Below, piece after piece: positions 45,820 through 54,261 of a stretch of DNA of 64,000 nt. Position 1 is the stretch's first letter, and every line of letters begins with the position of its first letter. Under the pieces are notes generated by a model. That model had not been told where the DNA came from. It saw only the letters and a program-made list of their open reading frames with translations, and did no database searches. Origin of the DNA: Microvirga splendida (GTDB lineage Bacteria; Pseudomonadota; Alphaproteobacteria; Rhizobiales; Beijerinckiaceae); the NCBI RefSeq assembly GCF_016427565.1, contig NZ_JAELXT010000009.1, positions 91,235 to 155,234 on the forward strand, in the 5' to 3' direction. The position numbers were made by a program, and so were the translations under genes.

Positions 45820-46390
45820 ACCTGCGGACGATGGAAGAGTGGATGCCAGCTTTGAGGCTTGTTCCGTGAGAGAAACGGCAGAAGATACGCCCGTCCATGC
45901 ACGCTAGAAATCAACCTGTCGGACGATGTCAGATCAGTCGCATTGTGTTCAGCAATTCGAGCTCAGAGGCTGCGAGGGTGCATCACATTCCGGCAATGTC
46001 AGTCAAATCAGGTTTGGAGTTCTACAGTCGCCCAATGACAGGAAGCGGAAGCAGGTCGAATGTCTGCATAAGAAAGGCAAACCGGACCTCCCAAAATAAA
46101 TACTAACTAACTTTTTTGACCCGTAGCGGTCCCTGGCAGTCTTGGCAGAGCGGGCGTGTTGGCTGCCTCTTTACTCGCTCAGTGCCCTGAGCGGCGATGG
46201 GAGCATCCGAATACGTCAAAAGATACTCTATACGGCTCCATAAAGGGGTTTGCGCGACATTCACGGACAAGTTTCTCACGCGCGGGGCAAGGAAGGGGTC
46301 GTCTCATCACGAAGGAGCAACTTAATGTGAGCACCATTGAGGGTCATGATCCTCTACAAGCCAGTGTCCTCATCCCCTTGGAAGGAGAGC
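45820..46390. other. Right flank of the island, no convincing gene
   Basis: This 571-base stretch is AT-richer on average than the chromosome to the right, with an A/T-rich spot at 46090-46120 (ccaaaataaatactaactaacttttttg). No frame of convincing coding character exists. The element's right end probably lies here, but I found no exact direct repeat shared with 36540-36674. Confidence 0.45.
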
Positions 46391-46714
46391 ATGATGCTCA
46401 GCCCGAGCGGTGGCCCACCTCAGCAGCCCAATCTTCTCGATCTGGTTATTTTAGGCTCGCTGCTGCTTGTTGCGGCAACCTGGACGATAGCCTTGGCTGC
46501 AATCTTCTATGACGTTTCCCTAGTAGACAGGGTCAAAGCCTTGGTCTGCGAGAGAGCATCGGTCCTGTGCCAATCCGATGACTTCGGCGATCAGTTCACA
46601 CGGGCGAAAAAGCGCCGGGACGGGACCGGAAGTCCGATCAGGACGGCACCCCTTCACCGAGACCTGAGCCCCATGAAATCTGTTACAGATCCCGGCCCTC
46701 CCGCCAGCGTCTAG
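46391..46714 (+). CDS. Small membrane protein, unknown
   Basis: This 107-residue protein starts at an ATG with a good site (AAGGAGAG) before it. One strong membrane helix is visible, LDLVILGSLLLVAATWTIAL, followed by a polar basic tail with AKKRRDGTGSPIRT and a Pro/Val end. No family recognised. It is the first gene right of the island flank, so it could be chromosomal or the last passenger. Confidence 0.45.
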   Translation: MMLSPSGGPPQQPNLLDLVILGSLLLVAATWTIALAAIFYDVSLVDRVKALVCERASVLCQSDDFGDQFTRAKKRRDGTGSPIRTAPLHRDLSPMKSVTDPGPPASV

Positions 46715-46786
46715 CCTGCTCCATGGAGGCCTTCCGCGAAATTTGCAGGCAATGTTCCCGCACACGCGTAATTCTGCTAGGCGCAC

Positions 46787-46882
46787 CTATTCATCCCCGA
46801 ATGCCTGAGCGAGAATGGCCCAGAGGGCGATCACCAGCGCCGCGAGCATAATCCAATCCGGAATGGCATCTGCTTCGCTCAT
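46787..46882 (-). CDS. Possible 31-residue membrane peptide
   Basis: An ATG-to-TAG frame encodes 31 residues, SEADAIPDWIMLAALVIALW then AILAQAFGDE. It is an almost pure single membrane helix with charged ends. The ribosome-binding site is weak. Size and composition resemble other small membrane peptides in this region, but this could be chance. Confidence 0.3.
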   Translation of the reverse strand: MSEADAIPDWIMLAALVIALWAILAQAFGDE

Positions 46883-46987
46883 GCCCGAAACATCTCAATG
46901 ATTGCCTTGCCCAAGGCAACATGTGGACAGTCGAGGGATCAGGCAAGAACGCCGTCCCATGGATAGGTCCATCGAGATGACGCGGCG

Positions 46988-47266
46988 CTATTCGGGGGCT
47001 TCGGTAGGGTATTCCGACACAAGCGAGAGAGTGGTCCGGACCACCACCTGCCCAGCTTCATCCATGACGCTGACGATGAAGGTCCGCCGGTCGTCAGCGG
47101 GGAGCGCATCCCTCACCAGTTCCGCCAAAGCGGCCTGAGCTACGGCTTTGGCAGCCTCGAGACTTTCCAGTTCGAGCCCCACCTTGTCGGCAATACTTCG
47201 ATTGCCATCGTGTGTGTCGAAGAAGAAGCGCGGCACTGGCCCTCCGATGCTGGAAACGATGGTCAT
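46988..47266 (-). CDS. DUF6894-type small protein
   Basis: The protein has 92 residues. FFFDTHDGNRSIADKVGLEL then EAAKAVAQAALAELVRDALP and RTFIVSVMDEAGQVV match the DUF6894 pattern (FDxHDG, later a VxDxxG strand), common in Rhizobiales accessory regions. The ATG at 47266 has GAGGAG before it; a GTG at 47236 would start directly at the domain. Function unknown. Confidence 0.75.
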   Translation of the reverse strand: MTIVSSIGGPVPRFFFDTHDGNRSIADKVGLELESLEAAKAVAQAALAELVRDALPADDRRTFIVSVMDEAGQVVVRTTLSLVSEYPTEAPE

Positions 47267-47454
47267 GAGGCTCCTCGCCCCCACTGCCTGTTCCATATAG
47301 GTTCTGCGAATGACGCGGACCATTCTCCCGCGCCCCATTCACCCACTTCGCACCCTCGGAACGGGCCAGGCTTCCCTGGCATTCCCTGTTCGGTCACTAC
47401 TTGGACAGGGACAGGCAGGACGGCCGAAGCTCCCAGCGATGGATAGGAGCCTGC

Positions 47455-47595
47455 ATGAACGATCCGGCCAGACGACGCTCCCGCAGGCACGATGAGGACA
47501 AGGAGGACAGGCACCTCTTTTGGTACTGGCTGCCGGTTGCCGGAGCAGGAGCCTGCCTGGCGCTTCTTGCCTGGGAATGGCTGATCGGCCTCTAG
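47455..47595 (+). CDS. 46-residue basic membrane peptide
   Basis: The peptide starts NDPARRRSRRHDEDKEDRHL, then a single membrane helix (WYWLPVAGAGACLALLAWEW). The start has ATAGGAG at a good distance. Its stop overlaps the stop of the HTH gene on the opposite strand (ctag). The charged N-terminus followed by an aromatic-edged helix recalls the microproteins at 50933, 57434 and 60330, but the sequences do not align. Confidence 0.55.
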   Translation: MNDPARRRSRRHDEDKEDRHLFWYWLPVAGAGACLALLAWEWLIGL

Positions 47596-47834
47596 GTCAC
47601 CGGCTTCAGAAGCCTTACCCCGGGACCGGCCTCTCCCGCCGGGATCAGCAGCGCACCGCCTCCCTCTAGGGCCGCGATGACCTGGGCCGCGGTTGCGGGA
47701 TGCAGGCTGTGCCGCCCATTCTCGAAGTCCCGCACGGTGCTGCGCGACACCCCAGCTTTCTCGGCAAGTTCCTCCTGGGTCCAATCCAGGAGGCCACGCG
47801 CGGCACGGCACTGTTCAGGCGACAACAGGGGCAT
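47592..47834 (-). CDS. Small XRE-family HTH regulator
   Basis: The protein has 80 residues. LSPEQCRAARGLLDWTQEELAEKAGVSRST is a complete helix-turn-helix, followed by VRDFENGRHSLHPATAAQVI and a short tail. It lies divergent to the broken antiporter gene (starts 118 bases apart), suggesting control of it or autoregulation. The ATG at 47834 starts the domain; the frame upstream is not family-like. Confidence 0.75.
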   Translation of the reverse strand: MPLLSPEQCRAARGLLDWTQEELAEKAGVSRSTVRDFENGRHSLHPATAAQVIAALEGGGALLIPAGEAGPGVRLLKPVT

Positions 47835-47952
47835 ACAGAAAGCTCTTGCACTGGCGGGCTGGTGTCGCCCATTATGGTTGAGATTAGAGCGGGTCCGCGC
47901 CGGGCGCAAGCTGTCCGCTCGCAAGCCCCAAGCGTCAACTGATCGGGAGACC

Positions 47953-49869
47953 ATGCCGCATCACACGCCGCTGATCACCACCATCGTCGTCGGCCTCGGC
48001 TTGGCATTCCTCTTCGGGACACTGGCCAACCGGCTGCGGCTGTCGCCACTGGTCGGCTATCTCGTTGCCGGCATCCTGATCGGGCCGTTCACGCCCGGCT
48101 ACGTGGCGGACCAGGGGCTGGCGCTGCAACTGGCGGAGATCGGCGTCATCCTGCTGATGTTCGGCGTCGGCCTCCATTTCTCGGTCTCGGACCTGCTCTC
48201 GGTGCGGACCATCGCCATCCCGGGGGCCTTGGGCCAGATTGCTCTGGCGACCCTGATGGGCTTGGGTCTGGCGCTGCTTCTGGGCTGGACGGTGGGTGCC
48301 GGCCTCGTGTTCGGCCTCGCGCTCTCGGTGGCCAGCACCGTGGTGCTGCTCCGGGCGTTGCAGGAGCGGCGGCTGGTCCAGAGCGACCAGGGGCGCATCG
48401 CGGTGGGCTGGCTGATCGTCGAGGACTTGGCGATGGTCCTCACCCTGGTACTTCTGCCGGCCCTGTCAGGCTTTCTCGGCGGGCGCAGCGACGTCCCGGG
48501 CACGCAGGCTGATCTCGGCGGCCTCGCCAACTGGCTCAACCTGGGCACCGTCTGGGGCACGCTGGCTGTCACGGTGCTGAAGCTGGGGGCGTTCGGGGTC
48601 GTGATGCTCGTCGTTGGACGGCGCGTGATCCCGTGGATGCTGCACTATGTGGCCCATACCGGCTCGCGCGAGCTGTTCCGCATGGCGGTGCTCGCCACCG
48701 CCCTTGGCGTAGCCTTCGGCTCCGCGGAGCTGTTTGGGGTTTCATTTGCGCTGGGTGCGTTTTTCGCCGGCATGATCATGGCCGAGTCACAGCTCAGCCA
48801 TCAGGCGGCCCAGGAGACCCTGCCGCTGCGGGATGCCTTCGCGGTGCTGTTCTTCGTCTCGGTCGGCATGCTGTTCGATCCCGGCATTCTCCTGCGCGAT
48901 CCGGCGGCCGTTCTCGCGACGGTGCTGATCATCGTGATCGGCAAGTCCATTGCCGCCTTCGTGATCGTCCGGGCCTTCGGCCACCCGCTGAACACCGCTC
49001 TCACAATCTCGGCGAGCTTGGCACAGATCGGCGAGTTCTCCTTCATCCTCGCCGGGCTCGGCGTGACGCTGGCGCTGCTGCCGGAGGCGGGGCGGGACCT
49101 GATCCTGGCCGGGGCACTGCTGTCGATCCTGCTCAATCCCCTGTTCTTCTACGTGGCCGATCGGTTCAGGGGCCAGCCGCTGCCGAGGGCTGATATCGCT
49201 CCGGTAACGTCGTCCACCGAGGTCGCGGTGCCTGCGTCAGGCCCCGATACGGCCCCGTCACCTGCGCCGGAGCCGGACCTGCCACGGACAGGCCTGCGCG
49301 GCCACACGGTGCTGGTGGGCTACGGGCGCGTCGGCAGCCTCGTCGGGCAGGCCCTGCGGGAGAGGGGCGATGCGTTTCTGGTGATTGAGGAGCGGCCTGA
49401 GGTGGTGGACCGACTGCGCGCCGAGGGGATCGAGGCCATCCACGGCCAGGCTGGCTAACGCGGCCTGCTCGAGGCGGTAAACCTCGCCGAGGCCTGCTGC
49501 CTGATCAGCGCCATTCCCAACCCGTTCGAGTCCAGCAACCTGATCGAGACCGCCCGGGCGACAAACCCCGATCTTCTGATCATCGCCCGCGCCCACAGCG
49601 AGGCCGAGATCGACCACCTGTACCGGTACGGCGCCAGCCTAGTCATCATGGGCGAGCTGGAGATCGCGCGTGGCATGATCGCCGGGCTCATGGGGGCGAG
49701 ACTGGCCGCCGACAACGACCGTGCGGCGCCAGGCGAGGCACGTGCCAAGACGCCGCCCGAGCCGCCCCGCGATGCATTCGAGGCGGCAAAACTGGAGCCC
49801 AGGGAGGAAAGCCAGGATGCCGGAGAAAAGAGGGTTTCGCCTCCTCCCGATCCCGATGCGCCGCGATGA
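47953..49869 (+). pseudogene. Kef/YbaL-type cation:proton antiporter interrupted by an in-frame stop
   Basis: The reading frame encodes a CPA2 antiporter. The membrane part spans residues 1-405 (LSPLVGYLVAGILIGPFTPG, LTISASLAQIGEFSFILAGL) and is followed by an RCK/TrkA-N domain (GHTVLVGYGRVGSLVGQAL from about 450). A TAA at 49456-49458, after HGQAG, cuts it at 501 residues. The same frame continues to 49869 with clear RCK sequence (RGLLEAVNLAEACCLISAIP, LLIIARAHSEAEIDHLYRYG). One nonsense change (or a sequencing error) therefore splits the nucleotide-binding domain. The membrane part could still be made. Confidence 0.85.
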
Positions 49870-50128
49870 TCCCCGCTGGCAGAGGAGCTGGTGGCAGAAG
49901 CCGTGCCTAGTGTTCGAGGTCTCGGAGGAACGGGCGCGGTCGGTGGCCTACCACTACTTCTCGACCTTGGAAGGCGGACTTCCTGCCGCCCTTTGCGGGC
50001 ACCCGTGGGACGATCCGGACCTCGTCATCTGCGAGGAGCGGCAGGTGATGGGGGAGGCTCCGGGGACATCGTTGGTCACCAACCTTGCCGGGGAGGCAAT
50101 CGACCGAACCGATTCCGAAGCCCCCTGA
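49817..50128 (+). CDS. Hypothetical protein overlapping the antiporter end
   Basis: This protein of about 103 residues is in a different frame from the antiporter and starts at an ATG with AGGGAGGAAAGCC upstream. It is soluble, rich in Trp and acidic residues in places (RRDDPRWQRSWWQKPCLVFE, SYHYFSTLEGGLPAALCG-like middle with HYFSTLEGG). No family recognised. It could be translated together with the antiporter. Confidence 0.5.
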   Translation: MPEKRGFRLLPIPMRRDDPRWQRSWWQKPCLVFEVSEERARSVAYHYFSTLEGGLPAALCGHPWDDPDLVICEERQVMGEAPGTSLVTNLAGEAIDRTDSEAP

Positions 50129-50267
50129 CACTGTTGCGGTCATTCAGGGTGGCGGCGAGCGGCTGGACGGTGCGCATGGGTGGCCTCCGAAATCGGCACG
50201 ATCCTGTCACACCCCTGCATCGGGTCGCAGGCCCCGCCAGGGTAACGGATCGGTCATGGGCTCGTTG

Positions 50268-50738
50268 CTATGGGTCGACGGGCTGGTTTTGCTCGGTATC
50301 GGCCGTCGATCCGATAACGGCAAGGGCACGGTCCTCCGTCAGGACAACGGCCCTGACACGGTCGATGGACGCATACCCGGCGTCACGGACCGCCGTGTCG
50401 ATGTCCTGAACCGTGATGTTTTCCTGCCCCAAGGCCTCAGCCAGAACTGCACCATCATGCACGAGCAGGACCGGGCGGGTGTGACGGCCCGGAGAGGCGG
50501 CGATCTGAAACCCGAGAAGGACCAGGGCGAATGCAAGGTGGGGAGTGATGTCCTTCCCATGCGCCAGGGCTAGAACGCTGACCGCCAGGGTGACAGCCAT
50601 GCCGATGTCGAAGACGCTCATCCGCGAGATCCTGCGGCAGCTCGCAATCCGCCATGCCAGCGCCAAGGCCAGCAGTACCAGGACGCCAACCTCCACCGCC
50701 ACCGCCCAAGGGCTCGACCCAGCTAAAACCTCGGCCAT
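50268..50738 (-). CDS. DUF421/YetF-type protein
   Basis: The protein has 156 residues. The N-terminal half is hydrophobic (WAVAVEVGVLVLLALALAWR, then MSVFDIGMAVTLAVSVLALA). The C-terminal half (HTRPVLLVHDGAVLAEALGQ, AVRDAGYASIDRVRAVVLTE) matches the YetF cytosolic domain. It is an inner-membrane protein of unknown role. It lies just after the last mrp gene block on the same strand and may belong to the same stress region. Confidence 0.7.
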   Translation of the reverse strand: MAEVLAGSSPWAVAVEVGVLVLLALALAWRIASCRRISRMSVFDIGMAVTLAVSVLALAHGKDITPHLAFALVLLGFQIAASPGRHTRPVLLVHDGAVLAEALGQENITVQDIDTAVRDAGYASIDRVRAVVLTEDRALAVIGSTADTEQNQPVDP

Positions 50739-50932
50739 GATGGATGATCTCCTGCGCTACCCGGCTTCATCCAAGACTTTTGGGAAACCCAGTTTCCCCG
50801 GCGCGGTTCAAACGATGGTCAGACCGCGGTCCTGCCGTGGACGACGATCAGCGGGGCCTCCAAACCGTCAGACCATGCCCCGGCTTGTTCACGCTCTCAG
50901 TACGGAGAGACAATGGTGCAGTCCGTCCGGGC

Positions 50933-51064
50933 TTACGGGAAGGGCGGGGTCTCGGCGGTGGGGTGGAGCGTGAAGAAGGCCAGAACCAGGGCGACCGCAA
51001 CCAGAAGCCCGACAAGATAGATCCAACTGTGCCTGAAGGCCTTCAATTCGGGGGGAATCCGCAA
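50933..51064 (-). CDS. 43-residue single-span microprotein, paralogue 1
   Basis: A TTG start (GGAGAAGAG upstream) opens 43 codons. The product begins with LRIPPELKAFRHSWIYLVG (TTG read as Met), then a membrane helix, and ends FFTLHPTAETPPFP. It aligns end to end with the products of 57434-57565 and 60330-60461, same length and no gaps, sharing IPPEL-F--SWIYL-G and the LHP/LDP turn. It follows mnhG by 93 bases on the same strand, so it may be the last gene of the mrp operon. Confidence 0.65.
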   Translation of the reverse strand: MRIPPELKAFRHSWIYLVGLLVAVALVLAFFTLHPTAETPPFP

Positions 51065-51157
51065 TCTCTTCTCCGTTGATAATCCGGTGGTGGAACGCCC
51101 CGTTGCCCGAAAGGTGCCGGGAGGCATGTCTGCGCATCTCTGTTCACCCGACCTTGC

Positions 51158-51535
51158 TCAGCCCTCCTGCCGCGGGATCACCTCCTCCACCGCCGCGGCC
51201 GGCGGAACGTCCTTGCTCCCTTCCGTGCGGTCGCGGTAGAGGGCCGCCCTGGCGAGCAGCATCAGGGTCACGGGCGTGGTCAGGGTGACGAACACGGCAA
51301 TCAGGATCTCGTGAACGATCGGACGGGTTTCGAGCATGCTGAAGCAGAAGGCCGATCCAACCAGGATGCTGCCCATGCCGAAGGTTGCGCCGAGCGTGGG
51401 TGCATGGACGCGGGCATAGAAGTTGCCGAGCCGCAGCAGCCCGAACGATCCAATGAAAGTAACGCCCGCTCCAGCCAGCACGCAAAGTGCGGTCAGTAGG
51501 GCGGCCCAGGCCGGCAGGCTCCCAGCCGCATTCAT
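51158..51535 (-). CDS. mnhG: Mrp-type Na+/H+ antiporter subunit G
   Basis: This 125-residue protein has three membrane helices: LLTALCVLAGAGVTFIGSFG, then YARVHAPTLGATFG, the MnhG/PhaG signature, and a final helix with FVTLTTPVTLMLLARAALYR. It is the last subunit of the multi-subunit Mrp antiporter. The start overlaps the mnhF stop (ATGA). Confidence 0.92.
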   Translation of the reverse strand: MNAAGSLPAWAALLTALCVLAGAGVTFIGSFGLLRLGNFYARVHAPTLGATFGMGSILVGSAFCFSMLETRPIVHEILIAVFVTLTTPVTLMLLARAALYRDRTEGSKDVPPAAAVEEVIPRQEG

Positions 51536-51813
51536 TCGATCACCTCCCCGCGCATGAGGAACTTGGCCAATGCCACGGTCGCGACGAACCCGAGGAGACC
51601 GATGACGAGCGCCGCCTCGAAGTACAGGGTGCTGCCGGTGCGGATCCCGAACGTGACCAGCATCAGCATCGCGTTCACGTAGAGGGTATCAAGCCCGAGG
51701 ATCCGGTCCTGCGCCCGCGGACCCGCGACCAGGCGGAAGGTGGCGCAGCACATCGCCAGGCCGAGCAGCACCTGGGCAGCGATGATCGACCATGTCAGGA
51801 TTGACGCACTCAT
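51532..51813 (-). CDS. mnhF: Mrp-type Na+/H+ antiporter subunit F
   Basis: This 93-residue protein has three membrane helices, with RLVAGPRAQDRILGLDTLYV the MnhF hallmark and TLYFEAALVIGLLGFVATVA after it. The frame opens upstream, but the ATG at 51813 overlaps the mnhE stop (ATGA) and starts the family sequence. Confidence 0.92.
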   Translation of the reverse strand: MSASILTWSIIAAQVLLGLAMCCATFRLVAGPRAQDRILGLDTLYVNAMLMLVTFGIRTGSTLYFEAALVIGLLGFVATVALAKFLMRGEVIE

Positions 51814-52298
51814 TCGAAGATCTCCATCAGCAGCCGCTCGTAACGCCCCTTGATGAGCCTGATCCACACCGTCTCGTCGACGAGGTCGAGCACATGCAGC
51901 AACAGGGTGCCCTTGGCGGCATCGTAGTTCAGCCAGATCGTGCCCGGGGTCGACGTGATGATGATGGCCAGCACCGCCAGCCCATTGCGGCTGCGCAACT
52001 CGAGCGGGATGGTCATGAAGCCCGCGTTTACCCCTGGCTCACGCGAGCGCACAATAATCCGCCCGACAGCGAGATTGGAGCGGAGGATGTCGAACAGGAC
52101 CATGCCCAAAAGCCGCAAGGCTGCTCCGGGGCGGCGAATGCGGGGCTTCTCGGGCCGCAGGGCCGCCATCGCCCATGACGCGAGGACGGCCAACACGCTT
52201 CCCAGGATGATGTGGCCGGCCGAGACCGACTGGTTGAGCAGCAGCCACAGCACGAGCAGCGCGGCCGAGAGCAGCGGATAGGGCACGATCCCGCTCAT
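51810..52298 (-). CDS. mnhE: Mrp-type Na+/H+ antiporter subunit E
   Basis: This 162-residue protein has two or three N-terminal membrane helices (LLVLWLLLNQSVSAGHIILG), then DILRSNLAVGRIIVRSREPG and TSTPGTIWLNYDAAKGTLLL, which match the MnhE/PhaE family. It overlaps mnhD upstream and mnhF downstream by four bases each. Confidence 0.92.
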   Translation of the reverse strand: MSGIVPYPLLSAALLVLWLLLNQSVSAGHIILGSVLAVLASWAMAALRPEKPRIRRPGAALRLLGMVLFDILRSNLAVGRIIVRSREPGVNAGFMTIPLELRSRNGLAVLAIIITSTPGTIWLNYDAAKGTLLLHVLDLVDETVWIRLIKGRYERLLMEIFE

Positions 52299-53917
52299 GG
52301 GTGTGCCTGCCTATCGGTCGATCCCGCCCGCGGCGCACTCAGCACGCCATTGACGTAGTCCTGCGGGGCCTGAAGAGCCCTCGCCGTTGTCTCCATGTAG
52401 CGCATGGCAGGGCCGCCGCCGACGGTGAGGCCGAGGCAGAGCAGCAGCAGGCACACCACCGGAGCCATCTCGATGATCCGGACCCGGGGAACGCTATCGT
52501 CCATGCGGGCCCAAAAGGAGCTGATCCCGGTCCGCGTCATGGCGATCAGTGTCGCCAGACCCGACAGCGTCAGAAGGCCGACCAGCATCCAGGACGAGGC
52601 CTGGATCGTGGCGCCGCCCGTCTTCAGCATCGCCGCCATCAGGCCGAACTTGCCGGTGAAGCCGGACAGAGGCGGCAGGCCTGCCAGGAGCAGGGCGCAG
52701 GCGATGAAGCTGCCGCCGAGGATCGCAATCGTGGCTGGAATGGCCACGCCGACCTCCTCCCCGGGATCGTCCTCATTGGTCTCACTATAGGCTTCCATCG
52801 TGACGGCGAGCACGTCGGCGCCGGGATCGCGCATACGCTCGATGAGCTCGACGAGCAGGAAGAGGGCGGCGAGGCCCAAGGTCGAGCTGACGAGATAGTA
52901 CAGGGCCGGGCCGATCACCGTGCCGGCTCCGGTGCCGATGGCGGCGATCAGGGTACCGGAGGAGACAAGCACGCTGCACCCGGCGAGCCGCGGCAGGGAC
53001 TGCGAGGCCAGAACGCCAACCGTGCCGAACACGATCGTCAGCATGCCGATGACGAGCAGCCCGTCACCGCCAAATTCAGCCAGCGGTCCCGCGTCCGCGC
53101 CGAACACCAGGGTCCACAGGCGCAGGATGATGTAGACGCCGAGCTTGCTCATGACCGCGAAGATGGCGGCCGCCGGCGCGGAGGCTGCCGCGTAGGTGGT
53201 CGGAAGCCAGAAGTTGAGCGGCCACGCACCCGCCTTCATCAGGAAGGCGGTGCCGAGGATCGCGGCCGCGGCCGCCACGAGGGCCACGTCCCCTGGGGCA
53301 AGGGCCTGAATGCGCTGAGCGAGATCGGCCATGTTGAGCGTGCCGGTGACGCCATAGGCCAGGCTGACGCCGATCAGGAAGAGAAACGATGCCGTCAGGT
53401 TGATGGCGATGTAGGCAAGCCCCGCCCTGACCCGGGCGGTTCCGTCCCCATGCAGGACAAGGCCGTAGGAGGCCGCCAGCAGCACTTCGAAGAACACGAA
53501 GAGGTTGAACAGGTCGCCGGTCAGGAAGGCACCGTTGAGGCCCATGAGCTGAAGCTGGAAGAGCGTGTGGAACCGCGGCCCGGCGCGATGCCAACGCGCG
53601 AGCGCATACAGCAATGCCGCAATGCCGAGCACGCCGGTCAGCACCAGCATGAGGGCGGAAAGCCGATCCAGCACCAGCACGATCCCGAACGGGGCCGGCC
53701 AGTTGCCGAGCTGGTATGTTCGCACGCCGGATCCCGGAGGCGTCAGGTCGGCCTGTCGCAGCAGGACGATCGAGACGATCAGCAATGCCACCGTGGTCGC
53801 GATCCCGATCCCGCCCTTGAGGTCGCGGCGGCGCTCGTCGAAGAGGAGCATCACGGCCGCGCAGACGAGCGGCAGCAGGATCGGCACGATGATCAGGTGG
53901 TCGGCCAAGCCCGTCAT
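52295..53917 (-). CDS. mnhD: Mrp-type Na+/H+ antiporter subunit D
   Basis: This 540-residue protein has about 14 membrane helices in the proton-translocating NuoN/MnhD-like fold. It has TGDLFNLFVFFEVLLAASYG (essential Glu in the helix), HGDGTARVRAGLAYIAINLT, and PLSGFTGKFGLMAAMLKTGG with the conserved Lys. It is homologous to the complex I antiporter subunits and carries out Na+/H+ exchange with the MnhA subunit. The ATG at 53917 overlaps the mnhC stop; upstream sequence in this frame is not family-like. Confidence 0.92.
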   Translation of the reverse strand: MTGLADHLIIVPILLPLVCAAVMLLFDERRRDLKGGIGIATTVALLIVSIVLLRQADLTPPGSGVRTYQLGNWPAPFGIVLVLDRLSALMLVLTGVLGIAALLYALARWHRAGPRFHTLFQLQLMGLNGAFLTGDLFNLFVFFEVLLAASYGLVLHGDGTARVRAGLAYIAINLTASFLFLIGVSLAYGVTGTLNMADLAQRIQALAPGDVALVAAAAAILGTAFLMKAGAWPLNFWLPTTYAAASAPAAAIFAVMSKLGVYIILRLWTLVFGADAGPLAEFGGDGLLVIGMLTIVFGTVGVLASQSLPRLAGCSVLVSSGTLIAAIGTGAGTVIGPALYYLVSSTLGLAALFLLVELIERMRDPGADVLAVTMEAYSETNEDDPGEEVGVAIPATIAILGGSFIACALLLAGLPPLSGFTGKFGLMAAMLKTGGATIQASSWMLVGLLTLSGLATLIAMTRTGISSFWARMDDSVPRVRIIEMAPVVCLLLLCLGLTVGGGPAMRYMETTARALQAPQDYVNGVLSAPRAGSTDRQAHP

Positions 53918-54261
53918 TGCGGATCCTCCCGGCCGTCCACGTGGTCGGTCCCTGTGAGGCCGCGCGAGGCCAGCAGGACGACGAGGAACAGGGCTGTCAT
54001 GGCAAAGCTGATGACGATGGCCGTGAGCACCAGCGCCTGCGGCAGCGGATCGGCGTAGAGCGCCGGATCGACGGCCTCCGTATTCTCCAGGACAGGCGCC
54101 GCCCCGACCCGCAGGCGGCCCATGCCGAAGATGAACAGGTTCACCGCGTAAGACAGCAGGGACAGGCCGATGATGACCTGGAAGGTGCGCGGTCGCAGCA
54201 GAAGCCACACGCCCGATGCGGTCAGGATCCCCACCGCGAGCGCGAAGACAAGCTCGGTCAT
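53914..54261 (-). CDS. mnhC: Mrp-type Na+/H+ antiporter subunit C
   Basis: This 115-residue protein has three membrane helices. GVWLLLRPRTFQVIIGLSLL and SYAVNLFIFGMGR match the NuoK/MnhC fold, followed by DPLPQALVLTAIVISFAMTA. It overlaps mnhA/B upstream and mnhD downstream by four bases each. Confidence 0.93.
   Translation of the reverse strand: MTELVFALAVGILTASGVWLLLRPRTFQVIIGLSLLSYAVNLFIFGMGRLRVGAAPVLENTEAVDPALYADPLPQALVLTAIVISFAMTALFLVVLLASRGLTGTDHVDGREDPQ

Noticed and set aside
46319..46512. Plus-strand frame starting at GTG 46327
   Set aside because: It overlaps the better-supported small membrane protein gene at 46391 in another frame and has no hydrophobic or conserved pattern.
52301..54058. 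585-codon plus-strand frame opposite mnhD
   Set aside because: Low-complexity Gln/Glu/Arg/His-rich product typical of antisense frames; mnhD is clear on the other strand.
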